From contig OY821743.1 of the NCBI GenBank assembly GCA_963682055.1, forward strand, positions 15,225,566 through 15,289,565: DNA of 64,000 nt. The letters are read 5' to 3'. This document shows positions 1-9,399 of this stretch, one piece after another. The DNA comes from Primula veris (lineage: Eukaryota > Streptophyta > Magnoliopsida > Ericales > Primulaceae). The position numbers were made by a program, and so were the translations under genes. Position 1 is the stretch's first letter; every line of letters begins with the position of its first letter. Under the pieces are notes generated by a model, which saw only the letters and a program-made list of their open reading frames with translations, had not been told where the DNA came from and made no database searches.

Positions 1-911
1 GAGGCCTTGTGATTTAGCTGTAGTGGCAATGGTCTATGTCTCTTACTAATTCTGAGGACAGAAGACGGCCATGGGGATAGGGAATGACTCGTCTTACGGA
101 CTGGGGCGAGTGGCATGAGAGGTCCTAGTGTGCACTATATTTATTTTATGTTAGCTATGGTCTCTGTCTCTTCCTAATTCCGGGGACAGTAGACGGCCGA
201 GGGGATAGGGAATGACTCGTCTTACGGACTGGGGCGAGTGGCATGAGAGGTCCAAGTGCGCACTTTAAATCTATTTTTATGTTAGCAATGGTCTCTGTCT
301 CTTCCTAATTCCGGGACAGAAGACGGCCGAGGGGATAGGGAATGACCTACCTTACGGACTGGGGTAGGTGGCATGAGAGGTCCATGTTTGCTATAGATGT
401 TTATTTAATTTATTTCGTTGTTCGATGTTATTATTAGTTCTTTTATACGTTGATTATCGTAGTTGTTGTTTGTGAGTTCTTGCATTTATGGGACGGAGTG
501 ACGGTATTTGTGGTGCCGTCCCGTCTAGGTATGTGCGTGGGACTCACCGTTACAGTTTTGTATTTCAGGTACAACTTAGGCTGAGGCGTTTGGTTAGGAG
601 CATTAGCAAGATATCGCTTGGGCTCGGGGCTTCTTTCTATTGCTTTCTTTTTCTTAGACTATCTTTTTAAGGTTGTAGCCTACGGGCAAGTTACATTCGT
701 TGTTTTTCTTTTCTTTTAACTTTGTTAAAATCATTACGTTTTGTAGCCGTGTTTGGCAAACTTTTTTTTTTTATGTAATTGATTGATTGTTTCTTTAGCT
801 CGCAAATGTTTTCTTTTAAAAAATTCAATTTTGTACCAACAGGTTTCGTTTTCCTTTTATTTAAAAAGGTCATAGCTCGATATCCGTGTTTATGGAATTT
901 GGGACGTGACA
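1..911 (+). mobile_element. 3' part of a chromovirus (Ty3/gypsy, Tekay-like) LTR
   Basis: The stretch matches, in the same order, the 3' half of the LTR at 46440-48181 and the reverse strand of the LTR at 56951-58742. Shared parts are the ~126-bp internal tandem repeats, the block around 500-600 containing GTGGGACTCACCGTTACAG, and the terminal GGGACGTGACA. It ends at the same LTR terminus (TGACA), and the bases after it are a TA-rich tract, not a primer binding site. The remainder of this copy lies left of the window or is deleted. Confidence 0.85.
26..388 (+). repeat. Three ~126-bp tandem repeats inside the LTR
   Basis: Each unit begins GCAATGGTCT and ends near GGCATGAGAGGTCC. Units start at about 26, 157 and 283. 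The same unit occurs twice in the LTR at 47420-47640 and three times on the reverse strand at 57480-57840. Every unit holds a 7-bp stem with an 11-nt loop (87-111, 215-239, 345-369). The third unit has a different stem sequence that still pairs. Confidence 0.9.
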
Positions 912-920
912 ATATATATA

Positions 921-1230
921 TACTAGTACAAGTTGCCCACGCGTTGCGTGTGAGACGCGTAATGACATAAATATCGTAATATATTTTATTTTTAACATAA
1001 TATTCAGATTTTGTATAATTTATTATAGTTACGGAGGTTAAAACGAATTGTTAATTAATTTAGGGTACATCCGTAATTAGTAAAATATATTGAGGACAAA
1101 TATTTAATTAATTAGATTATGTATATTGGTAATTATTAAAATAGAGTGAGGGTATTTTTGGAAAAAAGTGGCTAAATTGAGCAGATTTTTCTTGGGTTGT
1201 GTTATTATAATAGAATGATATATATATAAT
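921..1230 (+). repeat. Left terminal inverted repeat of the 2.9-kb element
   Basis: It pairs with 3558-3867 on the opposite strand along its whole length, with scattered mismatches and small gaps. It is AT-rich apart from the GC-rich outer 40 bp. Confidence 0.8.
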
Positions 1231-1599
1231 ATTTACAAATATAAAATCGCATACTAATTCACATTATCAAAAACGTAACGAAATCATTCAATTTAGTTAA
1301 AAAAAACATGATTTTATTCATTCAATCCATTCCGTGACAAAATACTAAATTAAATAAATGAGAAAAAGACAACTACCGAACATTCAAATATAACTGCAAA
1401 CAATAAAAACTCAAGGAAACAAAACTAGCATCCTAAATCTAAGAAAGATCATGACTTCAATAGACTTGTCCTGCAAAAATGAAAAAAATTGAAATATAAG
1501 GGTATTAGTTAAACAAAATAGTTCTTATAAAAGTAATCAAACGTCGAGTGATTTATGCATAATATGTACCTTTTGAGTGAAATTGTTAAACAGACTCAA

Positions 1600-2160
1600 A
1601 CTCATGTCCTTCGAAGATCCACCTGCAAACACAAAATTCATAAATCACATTTGGCACCTTTTCATATCTTCAAGGATCCAATCTCATTGTTTTGTGTCAT
1701 GTAAAGCGAATTTATCCTCATATTCTTGACTTCTACTCCTAAGAGTTTCAATCTCAGATTTTAGCTAGCCATTATCGTGCCTATTTGATACGCCGCTCAA
1801 ATTATTCTTGGATGATGACTTCATGCTAGGTCCCAATCCTTTCAAGTAATATTTTTTTTCCGAAAAACCATCTTCGATAGTTCCTCATATTCAATTTCAA
1901 GTTGTTCCAGCATACCATGTGATTTAACCAAAAATTAGCAGTTGTTAAATAAAAAAATAACAATAAACTATGATCATGGTGTAATAAAGATGATGAAATA
2001 AAAAATAGATAGACTTACATGATCTTCTTCGCAACGTTGGTTGATCCAACCATCTTTTTCCTCACTATGATGAGAATGAGTTTTTTTGTACAACTCGGAA
2101 AATTTTGGTGGTTCCTTTTCATCTTTTTTGTATATCGTCCTCCTCTTTTTATCACTCGGT
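1600..2160 (-). pseudogene. Fragment of a plant transposase-family gene (Ptta/En/Spm-like C-terminal region)
   Basis: On the - strand, about 2156-2012 encodes a basic stretch followed by PPKFSELYKKTHS and DGWINQRCEEDH. This resembles the family signature of an ELFK.TH block followed by a G-W-x-(D/N)-x-(R/K) block seen in plant transposase (Ptta/En/Spm, PF03004) proteins. A GT donor-like GTAAGT follows the CEEDH codons near 2018. Downstream, 1620-1930 could encode a charged, coiled-coil-like tail (LEQLEIEYEEL; later EIETL-type heptads) interrupted by stops. The N-terminal part of the family is absent. It lies inside the long-TIR element, either as a remnant of that element's own gene or as a captured piece. 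Family assignment rests on motif resemblance only. Confidence 0.55.
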
Positions 2161-2264
2161 AGATAAATTAAGATGAGTGCAAATTTGGTTTGTTTTAGAA
2201 AGCAAAATTTTGGTTCATAATCTGTCAAATTGACATATTTCAATATTTATTCACGAAGTTCACA

Positions 2265-3460
2265 GAATAATATTGTGAATAAGTTTTGAAATCAATAATT
2301 TTTGCAATTTATCTTGAAAACTATAAAAACAAGAGAGTTGAAAAGATTTTCTGTTATATCTTATTTCCAGAGGGTACATACACTTATATACTGCAAGCTT
2401 ACAAGAGAAAAGAAAGGAATTATAATCATTAAATCAGGGAATATTTACAATCAATTACTTATATAAAGAAATATTCTAACAACTAATATAATGTTAATTA
2501 AGTATGAGTGACAAGAATCATGGTAGGATTTGATATGATTTTGCTATACTCCCCCTCAAGCTTAGCTGTAGATATTGATGAAACCAAGCTTGCTAACAAG
2601 GAAATTGAACGCCTGCTCTATTAGACCTTTTGTTTCGTGAGAATATCTGCTAGTTGTTGGCCAGAAGACACATGGTGAATACTGATAATTCCACCATCAA
2701 GTTTTTCTTTGATAAAACTTCGATCTACTTCCACATGTTTTGTCCTATCATGATGAATAGGATTATGAGCTATACTTATAGTAGACTTGTTATCATAATA
2801 GAGTTGCATTGGTTCTTCAACTCTGCCATTACCCTTTTTATCCATATAAGTTCACAAATTCCATGAGCTAAGGCTCTATACTCGGCTTCGACACAGCTTC
2901 TTGCAACAACTAACTGTTTCTTACTACGCCATGTCACTAAATTTCCCCATAATATGGTGCAATACCCCGATGTCGACTTCCTATCATTAATAGAGCCAGT
3001 CCAGTCGGCATCACTAGATGCTGTTACTTTTTGATTATTATTTTTTGCAAAAAAACAATTTCTTTCCCGGTGTTTGCTTCAAGTACCTCAATATTTTATG
3101 ACCTTGACGTGGCGCATGCATATATTGACTAACTAGGCTTACAACAAAAACAATGTCAGGTCTTGTATGTGAAAGGTAGATGAGCTTTCCACAAGACGCT
3201 CATAACTTTCTTTCTCGACGGGATCTCCTTTAAAGAGTTTTGCTTTATCACCCAGTTCAATCGGAGTTTTATTTGGTTTACATCCCAACATACGATTTCT
3301 TCTAAAAGATCCAGAACATATTTTCCATAAAGAACATTCTTCATTTTAACTTATATTTGATGACCCAATCTTCATAATTTGACACCATCCAACTTGCGAG
3401 TTATGTCTGGTGTTGCACTGGTACGTCCACGTGGCAACTTGATAAATTTGAGATTGTTAC
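2265..3460 (-). mobile_element. Internally deleted Ty1/copia remnant (RNase H and 3' end)
   Basis: Read on the - strand, ~3344-2600 gives the end of a copia RT (KYVLDLLEE) and its RNase H. Visible are a DADWTG-type block near 3015, a V-E-A-E-Y-R-A catalytic block near 2890, and YYDNKSTISIAHNP with HVSSGQQLADILTK at ~2790-2640. Several stops and frameshifts break it. A purine-rich tract (AAGCTTGAGGGGGAGTA, ~2550-2566) marks the 3' end of the coding region. About 2265-2480 reads as LTR, starting TGTTAGAATATTTC. Upstream, 3455-3360 looks like a copia gag start (R-K-L-D-G block) joined directly to the RT end, so most of gag-pol was deleted. It is nested in the long-TIR element. Confidence 0.75.
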
Positions 3461-3557
3461 ATCGATTATCTTATGTGATAATTATTTGAGTTTACTAATT
3501 ATCTAAGTGATAATATTAAATTAAAATTCAAACTCATAACAAACTTATCCCATTAGT

Positions 3558-3867
3558 ATTATATATCACTCTATTATAATAAGCCAACCAAGAGAAATGA
3601 GACTACCCAATTTTGTCAAATTTTTCCAAAAATACCATCACTATGTTTTAATAATTACCAATATAGTTAATCTAATTAATTAACAAATTGTCCTCACTAT
3701 ATTTTTCTAATTACGGATGTAACCTAAATTAATTAACAATTCGTTTTAACCTGCATAACTACAATAAATGATACCAAATCTGAATATTATGTTCAAAATA
3801 AAATATATTACGAGATTTATGCCATTACGCGTCTCACACGCAACGCGTGGGTAACTTTTACTAGTAT
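3558..3867 (-). repeat. Right terminal inverted repeat of the 2.9-kb element
   Basis: Inverted copy of 921-1230. The outer end reads GCGTCTCACACGCAACGCGTGGGTAACTTTTACTAGTA on the + strand in two adjoining blocks. Confidence 0.8.
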
Positions 3868-4089
3868 ATATATATACATACATATAAGGGAATGATATAT
3901 CGACACATAAGTTTACACGCTATATTTACATTTTAATATCAACCTTCTATATTCTTTGGTTTTTAATGATTGTGATCAAATCAATTAATTAAAAAATATA
4001 AAACAGTATTTTTTTTTTGAAATAAATATAAAACATTCTCTCCCTTTCTTCTATGGTCTGACAAACTCATGTTCTGCACATATTAAATA

Positions 4090-4282
4090 GGGAAAGTTAC
4101 CAAAACATACAACTTTTCATGTCTAATTACCAAAAACTACAAACAAAAATTTTTATTCTCAAAACATACAACTCTAATAAATATATGTTTAATTGTATGT
4201 TTGTATGTTTTGGGAAGAAACTTTTGGGTGTTGTATGTTTTGATAATATGTTTTGTTTGATTGTATATTTTGGGCATTGACC
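4090..4282. repeat. Small fold-back repeat (MITE-like)
   Basis: It begins GGGAAAGTTACCAAAACATA and ends near TTTTGGGCATTGACC. Inside, several CAAAACATACAAC blocks face GTTGTATGTTTTG blocks, so the sequence can fold on itself. It lies immediately left of the CACTA insertion. No coding potential. Confidence 0.5.
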
Positions 4283-4649
4283 AAATTAAATATTCATCAC
4301 GAAAAACTTAACAACATCATCTCACTACAAGAAAAATGACCTTTTGCAGCTCAGCATTAGCAGCGCGAAACCAAAACAAGCTACAAATACAACTATTAAC
4401 AGCATGCTCTATATTGTGTACTGCGGTCCCTTATTAAGTCATTACTTATAGTAGCACATATATGTGGCAAGCTGCTACAAATGGTTTTAACAGTGCGTAT
4501 TTGTAAGCTATGAAAGAGAGATTAATATACAGCGTGTAAAGTGCACTGTCTATTCTTCAACATATTAACAGCACGCGTAACAACGCTGCCGTTAGTTTTA
4601 CCAAAACTTAAAATATAAACTAAAAACAAAATACTCCCATTTAATATTC

Positions 4650-4844
4650 CTTGCCCGGGAAAGGTCTTAGATATTGCCATCCACCCCCAAAGTTTTGCCC
4701 TAATCTGAAATTCATTCTACCCCTAATTTCCAAAATTCATTCGCTCTCTCTCTCAATTTGCTCCCTCTCTCAAATGAGTAGTTACAATCTCTCTCTCTCT
4801 TCCACAACTGCGATCTTGGCAGATTTTCTTCTTCTCGCGATCAT
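4650..4844 (+). other. Candidate 5' UTR exon of the captured gene
   Basis: Pyrimidine-rich, leader-like sequence (CTCTCTCTCTC-type runs at 4740-4800) ends at GCGATCAT and is followed by a perfect donor-like GTAAGT at 4845. An acceptor-like TTTTGTAG lies at 7768-7775, just before the exon that carries the INTS9 start codon. I infer that this exon, the ~2.9-kb intron 4845-7775 and the coding exons were captured as one genomic block. The assignment of 4650-4844 rests only on position and the splice-like site. Confidence 0.4.
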
Positions 4845-5049
4845 GTAAGTTGTTAACCCTTTTTTCATATTTATATACAATTTATGTATTTAGATGGTTT
4901 TTTGTGAGTTTGGTTGCCTTTTTTCACATCTTTAGCAATCTCAAATTAATTACCTTTATAGATCTATTTAACAACACTCAGCAACACATTGGGTTTTTTC
5001 TCTTACTCACAAGGTTTTTCTTATAATAAATGTTTTTTCCCAAGATTAA

Positions 5050-7135
5050 AATTTTGTTGTCTTATTTAGTTATCTGGGCAACTTTAAAATAAGCAATTTA
5101 CAACATGGGCATTTTATTTTTTTTATGCTTTGATTAATTTTATATGCTCAAGTGTGACATTAGAGTTAGTATTGTTTGCTTTATGCTTAAACTGTTTTTT
5201 TATTTTTTTTATGATTTAATTTGCGTATAATTGCAGCTTATGCTTGTTTGCTTCTCTGTTTAGTTGCTTAACTATTTAAGAAAAAATGGTGTGTATACTA
5301 ATTTAGACTATATGCTTATACAAATTGGGTATTTAGGAGTATTATTCAGGGGAAAATATTTTAGTATTTGCTTTGTGCAAATAAGTTTGGTGTTGATGTA
5401 ATGTTAGCTTTTTCGGTACCGTTTTACACGAGTTCCAATCAGCTGGCTTATTTGCTCAAAGCTGCATAACAATGCTAGAAAAGAAAGTGTATAACTTTGT
5501 TTAGTTACGTTGGTAAACGCGGCCTTTTTGCTTAAAAAGCTAGAATGCATCTGTTTGTCAGTTTAATATTGAGCTCTTTATTATATTTACCCCCAAGATT
5601 ATATTTTTCAGCTATTACTGTTGTTTGTAAGCTTATTTCTTGACGGTAACTAGAAAATAAGCAAATTACAACATGGGCATAGATAATTTTTATGCTTAAC
5701 TGTGTCATTAGAGTTAGTATTGTTTGCTTTATGCTTAAACTGTTTTTTTTTATGATTTAATTTGCGTATAATTGCAGCTTATGCTTGTTTGCTTCTCTAT
5801 TTAACTGCTTAACTATTTAAGAAAATGTAGCGTATACTAATTTAGGCTATATGTTTATACAAATTGGGTATTTAGGAGTATTATATATTCAGGGGGAAAT
5901 ATTTAAGTATTTGATGTTGATATAATGTTAACTTTTTCGGTACCGTTTTACGAGTTCAAATAAGCTGGCTTATTTGCTCAAAACTGCAACACAATGCTAG
6001 AAAAGAAAGTTTGTATGACTTTGTTTAGTTAACATTGGTAAACTCAGCTTTTTTCCTTAAAAGCTAGAATCCATCTGTTTGTTTAATTATGGACTATTTT
6101 CGGATTTTTTTGGAAGGTGAAATGACTAGAAAGAACTTTTTTCTTCTTCAAAAATGGAACTAAAAAGAAGAATATTAGGAGTAATACATTTTATATATAA
6201 ATTAATATTTTATATAATTGATATATTTTATATAATTTGTTTTCCTTCTCCTTTCTCTAAAAAGACAGTCAGCCTCTGTTACTGGGGAATTTGCCTCATA
6301 GTCAAAGGTTGTTCTTTTTTTATATATATATTTTTTCTCTCAAGATTACATTTTAAAGTTATTATTATTGTTCGTAGGCTTATTTATTTACCTGGGCAAC
6401 TTTAAAATAAGTAATTTACAACATGGACATTTGATTATTTTTATGTTTAGATTGTTTGTTTATGTTTAACTGTGTCATTAGAGTTAGTATTTGTTTGCTT
6501 ATTCTTAAAACTAATTTTTTATGATTTAATTTGCGTACAGTTGCAGCTTATGCTTGTTTCCTTCTCTGCCGAACTGCGTGATTATTTAAGTAAATGGAAT
6601 ATGTACTAATTGGGTATTTAATTCTAGGGATTTTTTTTTAAGTATTTGCTGTTGGGTGTTGTAAAAGATTTGATATTTACTTTGTGCAAATAAGTTTGGT
6701 GTTGATGTAATGATAGCTTTTTCGGTACGGTTTTATAAGTTTAAATAAGCTGGCTTATTTTCATATAATTGTAGCTTATTTTTTTTTGGCTTCTCTGTCT
6801 ATTTACTTAATTATTTAAGAAAGTGGAGTGTATAGTGTTTACTAATTTAGGCTATATGCTTACACACATTGGCTATTTATTATTTAGGGGAAATATTTAG
6901 GTAATTGCTGTTGTTTGCTGTAACATCTTTGGTATTCACTTTGTGGAAGATAAGTTGGTATCGATATTATGATAGTTTTTCGGTACCGTTTTACAAGTTT
7001 TTATAAGCTGGCTTTTTTCGCAAAGACAGGGATAGAAAGAAAGTACATGGCTTGTTTAGTTACATTCGTAAGCTCGGCTTTTTAGCTTAAAAGCTAGAAT
7101 ACATCTTTTGTCAGTTTAACATTGAGCTTTTATGG
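5050..7135 (+). repeat. Four diverged tandem copies of a ~500-bp unit within the CACTA element
   Basis: Recurring blocks appear in the same order: GTCATTAGAGTTAGTATT, then GATTTAATTTGCGTA, then TTGCAGCTTATGCTTG, then TTTTTCGGTACCGTTTTA, then GCTAGAA(AAG)AAAG and AAAAGCTAGAATGCATC. They start at about 5155, 5705, 6473 and 6765 (the last copies are partial). There is no open reading frame of note. If the flanking exon model is right, this array lies inside an intron. Confidence 0.75.
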
Positions 7136-7775
7136 TTTTTTAGACTGAAATCTCGAAGGTTTTTAAGCAGGGTGAACCCAGATTATCTCAAGCAGAAAAA
7201 AAGATTCCACATTTTTGCTTACATCTTGCACTCAAACAAGCCCTATAAATATGTTTAAAAAAAACTATGAATCCCGCACACCACCAAGAATAGAACTTTT
7301 TTTTAATGATTTTTTCTTTGAGATATTTGGTATTTACTTTATACAAAATACTGCTTAAGTTACAGTTAAGTTACAGTTAAGTTACTCTTTTTTTATTTTT
7401 TCAAATATTGAAATTGATTTGCTTAATACTGTACCCTCCCTGTGATAAACGTATGGCTCCGCCTAGATAAGTTATGAGGAACTTGTGCCACATGAAGGTC
7501 ACACAATTAAGTGATATACTGATATGTCATGACCCTGATTTCGACGCCTTATTTTCTTTCTTTATGACATCACGCCTAGCCCCTAGTCCCTAGCCTATCA
7601 GTAGATCGTTAAAAACCTAATCTTTTTACACTTATAAAATGATGTCTCATGAACATAATTTAGACACCTTTTTATCGCGGGGTAATTCGATTGTTATACA
7701 TGTAATTTCTTAACTCTAGATTCCTTTTTCCATGTACCTTATGTAAGAATATTCATGAAAACTGCTCTTTTGTAG

Positions 7776-8275
7776 GTTGACATGCTGATGTAACTATCTT
7801 GTTCTGACTTGGGGCATTCTGTCTTGCTAATCTTCATGGAGCTTGTAAGTCATCTCTCTCCCTCTCCCTTTATCGCCTCGTATTTGCATATTGAGTATGT
7901 TTACTTTTCGTAAATATCATCAGTATGTTTATGTTTCATACCCGAGTCCGAGTTTATACAACAATGACCAAGTTATTCCTTGTTCATTATCTGCAGACAT
8001 GTCTAAGCAAAGGTGGAGGCTTTTATTACTCCCCCTGCCACATACTTAATGTGTATGGCTTCAAGGTCCTTCTCGATTGCCCTCTGGACCTTTCGGCTCT
8101 TGCAGTCTTCTCTCCGATTCCCATCAATACTAATGCGATTTTCAAGGAAGATTCAGACAATGATGACAGGGGTGAGAAGAGAGGGAAAACGGAAAAGCCT
8201 CTTAATATGAAGAGCTTAATATATTCAGTGCCGTATTGTAACATTGAGTATTTTTTAGTATTTTATTTTGAATGA
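7776..8275 (+). pseudogene. INTS9: Captured 5' coding exons of an Integrator subunit 9 (INTS9) gene
   Basis: INTS9 is a metallo-beta-lactamase/beta-CASP scaffold protein that pairs with INTS11 in the nuclear Integrator RNA-cleavage complex. Here an ATG at 7836 encodes three codons (Met-Glu-Leu) and stops at a donor GTAAGT (7845). The acceptor CTGCAG ends at 7996, and the next exon reads TCLSKGGGFYYSPCH, then YGFKVLLDCPLDLSAL and VFSPIP. Joined, this matches the conserved N terminus of plant INTS9 (Met-x-Leu-Thr-Cys-Leu-Ser-Lys start, LDCPLDLSA motif). The exon runs into an acidic linker (about 8128-8190), then unrelated residues and a stop at 8275, so only about 50 INTS9-like residues remain of a protein usually several hundred long. 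The retained intron shows capture of genomic DNA, not of an mRNA copy. It lies wholly inside the CACTA element. Identification is confident; expression is unknown. Confidence 0.85.
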
Positions 8276-8318
8276 AACAATTGTTGATTTTTATTGTTTT
8301 GGTGATGTCAGCATATTT

Positions 8319-8348
8319 AGTATATATATATATATATATATATATATT
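8319..8348. repeat. (TA)n microsatellite
   Basis: Uninterrupted TA dinucleotides downstream of the INTS9-like fragment. Confidence 0.95.
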
Positions 8349-9091
8349 GATATTAAAAATTGTATGATATGGTGGAAATATTATTTATTTTTATTTTTTA
8401 AAAAGGAGATTCAACAACATGCAATGAGCGCTGTTAATAATCTTTCATTCGCAGCATACATTGTAAGCTGTTAAAACCATGTATTGGCAGCTTACAAAGT
8501 GTGCTGCTAATAGTTTTCTTTCGCAGCTTGCAAAACGTGCTGCTAATAGTTTTCTTTCGCAGCGTGCAACGTGGGCTGCCGATAGTATCCATCTATGGCA
8601 ACACTTAACTTTTCAGCGCAACGTTTTGCGCTGCGAATAGCCTTTTTGCACGCTGCAAAAGGCTATTTTTGTTGTAGTGTTATATGTTTTATGTGTACAC
8701 CATATGTGAAGTGACTTAAGCTTAATGATTCGATTGATATATTGTCTTATAAATTCAATGTATTATCTCGTATTTACAAAAAGAATGAATTTTTAATCTG
8801 GGTCTAGGGTTAGTATGGGTGGTTAATTTATTTTTAAAAACTTTATTTGTAATTGAAGTATAGCCAAATTTGAAGTTATATAAAGTTATTACGAAATCTG
8901 TAGCTATTGAACTTGTGGATTCAATTAGGTGTTTCTTACTTGTATAAAGTTGGAGTCTTTAGTTGGAGCAGACAAAAAAATAAAAGAGACAGATTAATGT
9001 TTTATCTCTTTTAATTAATTGAGTTGATCCCATCCATTAAAATCAAAATAATATAGAGGGTTGAGATCAGAATGTAAACATAGTGTGTAAA

Positions 9092-9096
<5 letters not shown>

Positions 9097-9134
<38 letters not shown>

Positions 9135-9148
9135 GTATATATATATAT
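9097..9148. repeat. (TA)n microsatellite, left half, interrupted by a MITE
   Basis: TA repeats with two TG interruptions. The tract resumes at 9356-9383 on the other side of the hairpin MITE, so the MITE probably inserted into a single microsatellite. Confidence 0.9.
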
Positions 9149-9355
9149 GGGGAGGATCTATACACACATAAAAAAAACACATTATCTTTACACATCAATC
9201 ACCACTCTCCATTTACTTACTTTTAACGGTCAAGATTAGTTTATCTAATAGGAAGAATAAACACATAATCTTGACCGTTAAAAGTAAGTAAATGGAGGGT
9301 TGTGATTGATGTGTAAAGATAATGTGTTTTTTTATGTATATATGGATCCTTCCCC
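9149..9355. mobile_element. Hairpin MITE (207 bp)
   Basis: The termini are GGGGAGGATC and GGATCCTTCCCC. The left arm (9149-9236) and right arm (9265-9355) are nearly perfect inverted copies, sharing ACACATTATCTTTACACATC, TCCATTTACTTACTTTTAAC and GGTCAAGATT. Only ~28 bp separate them. There is no coding capacity. It sits within a TA microsatellite. Confidence 0.9.
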
Positions 9356-9399
9356 TATATATATATATATATATATATATATTATCAGTTAAAGAGAGA

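Larger units (their letters stand above)
921..3867. mobile_element. DNA transposon with ~310-bp terminal inverted repeats (MULE-like candidate)
   Basis: Positions 921-1230 and 3558-3867 are inverted copies. The outer ends share TACTAGTA and a block around GCCCACGCGTTGCGTGTGAG. The inner parts share the runs TTAATTAATTTAGG and TATTATAATAGA. Both ends sit in TA-dinucleotide sequence, so a target duplication cannot be defined. The ~2.3-kb interior holds a plant-transposase-like fragment (1600-2160) and a copia remnant (2265-3460), both on the - strand. Long inverted ends are common in Mutator-like elements, but no MULE transposase is visible, so the class is open. Confidence 0.75.
4323..8679. 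mobile_element. Non-autonomous CACTA (En/Spm-type) DNA transposon
   Basis: The left terminus reads CACTACAAGAAAAATGACC and the right terminus, on the - strand, CACTACAACAAAAATAGCC. They continue in parallel through TTTTGCAGC. Subterminal regions (4340-4600 and 8430-8670) are full of GCAGC, GCTGC and GCTGCTAATAG-type motifs in both orientations, as expected for CACTA transposase-binding arrays. One 27-bp subterminal unit (GTGCTGCTAATAG followed by TTTTCTTTCGCAGC) is repeated at ~8500-8565. The flanking trinucleotides (TCT left, TTA right) do not match, so the usual 3-bp target duplication is not preserved. No transposase is encoded. The interior is instead occupied by the 5' end of an INTS9-like gene and a repetitive intron-like stretch. 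Confidence 0.88.
3903..9097. mobile_element. TIR element (~80-bp ends) interrupted by the CACTA element
   Basis: The left end (3905-3995) and right end (9005-9097) are inverted copies. Both contain AGTTTACAC, then TTTACATT, then TCAACC next to a TATT block, then ATCAA.TCAATTAATTAA (right arm read on the - strand). The element sits between TA-rich tracts. Once the CACTA insertion at 4323-8679 is removed, about 840 bp remain, with no coding sequence. That fits a non-autonomous element. Confidence 0.6.

Noticed and set aside
26..388. CRISPR-like regular repeats
   Set aside because: Units are direct tandem copies without unique spacers, in a plant LTR.
488..970. Short open frames in the LTR fragment
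   Set aside because: They fall inside LTR sequence, are not conserved as frames in the other LTR copies, and resemble no protein.
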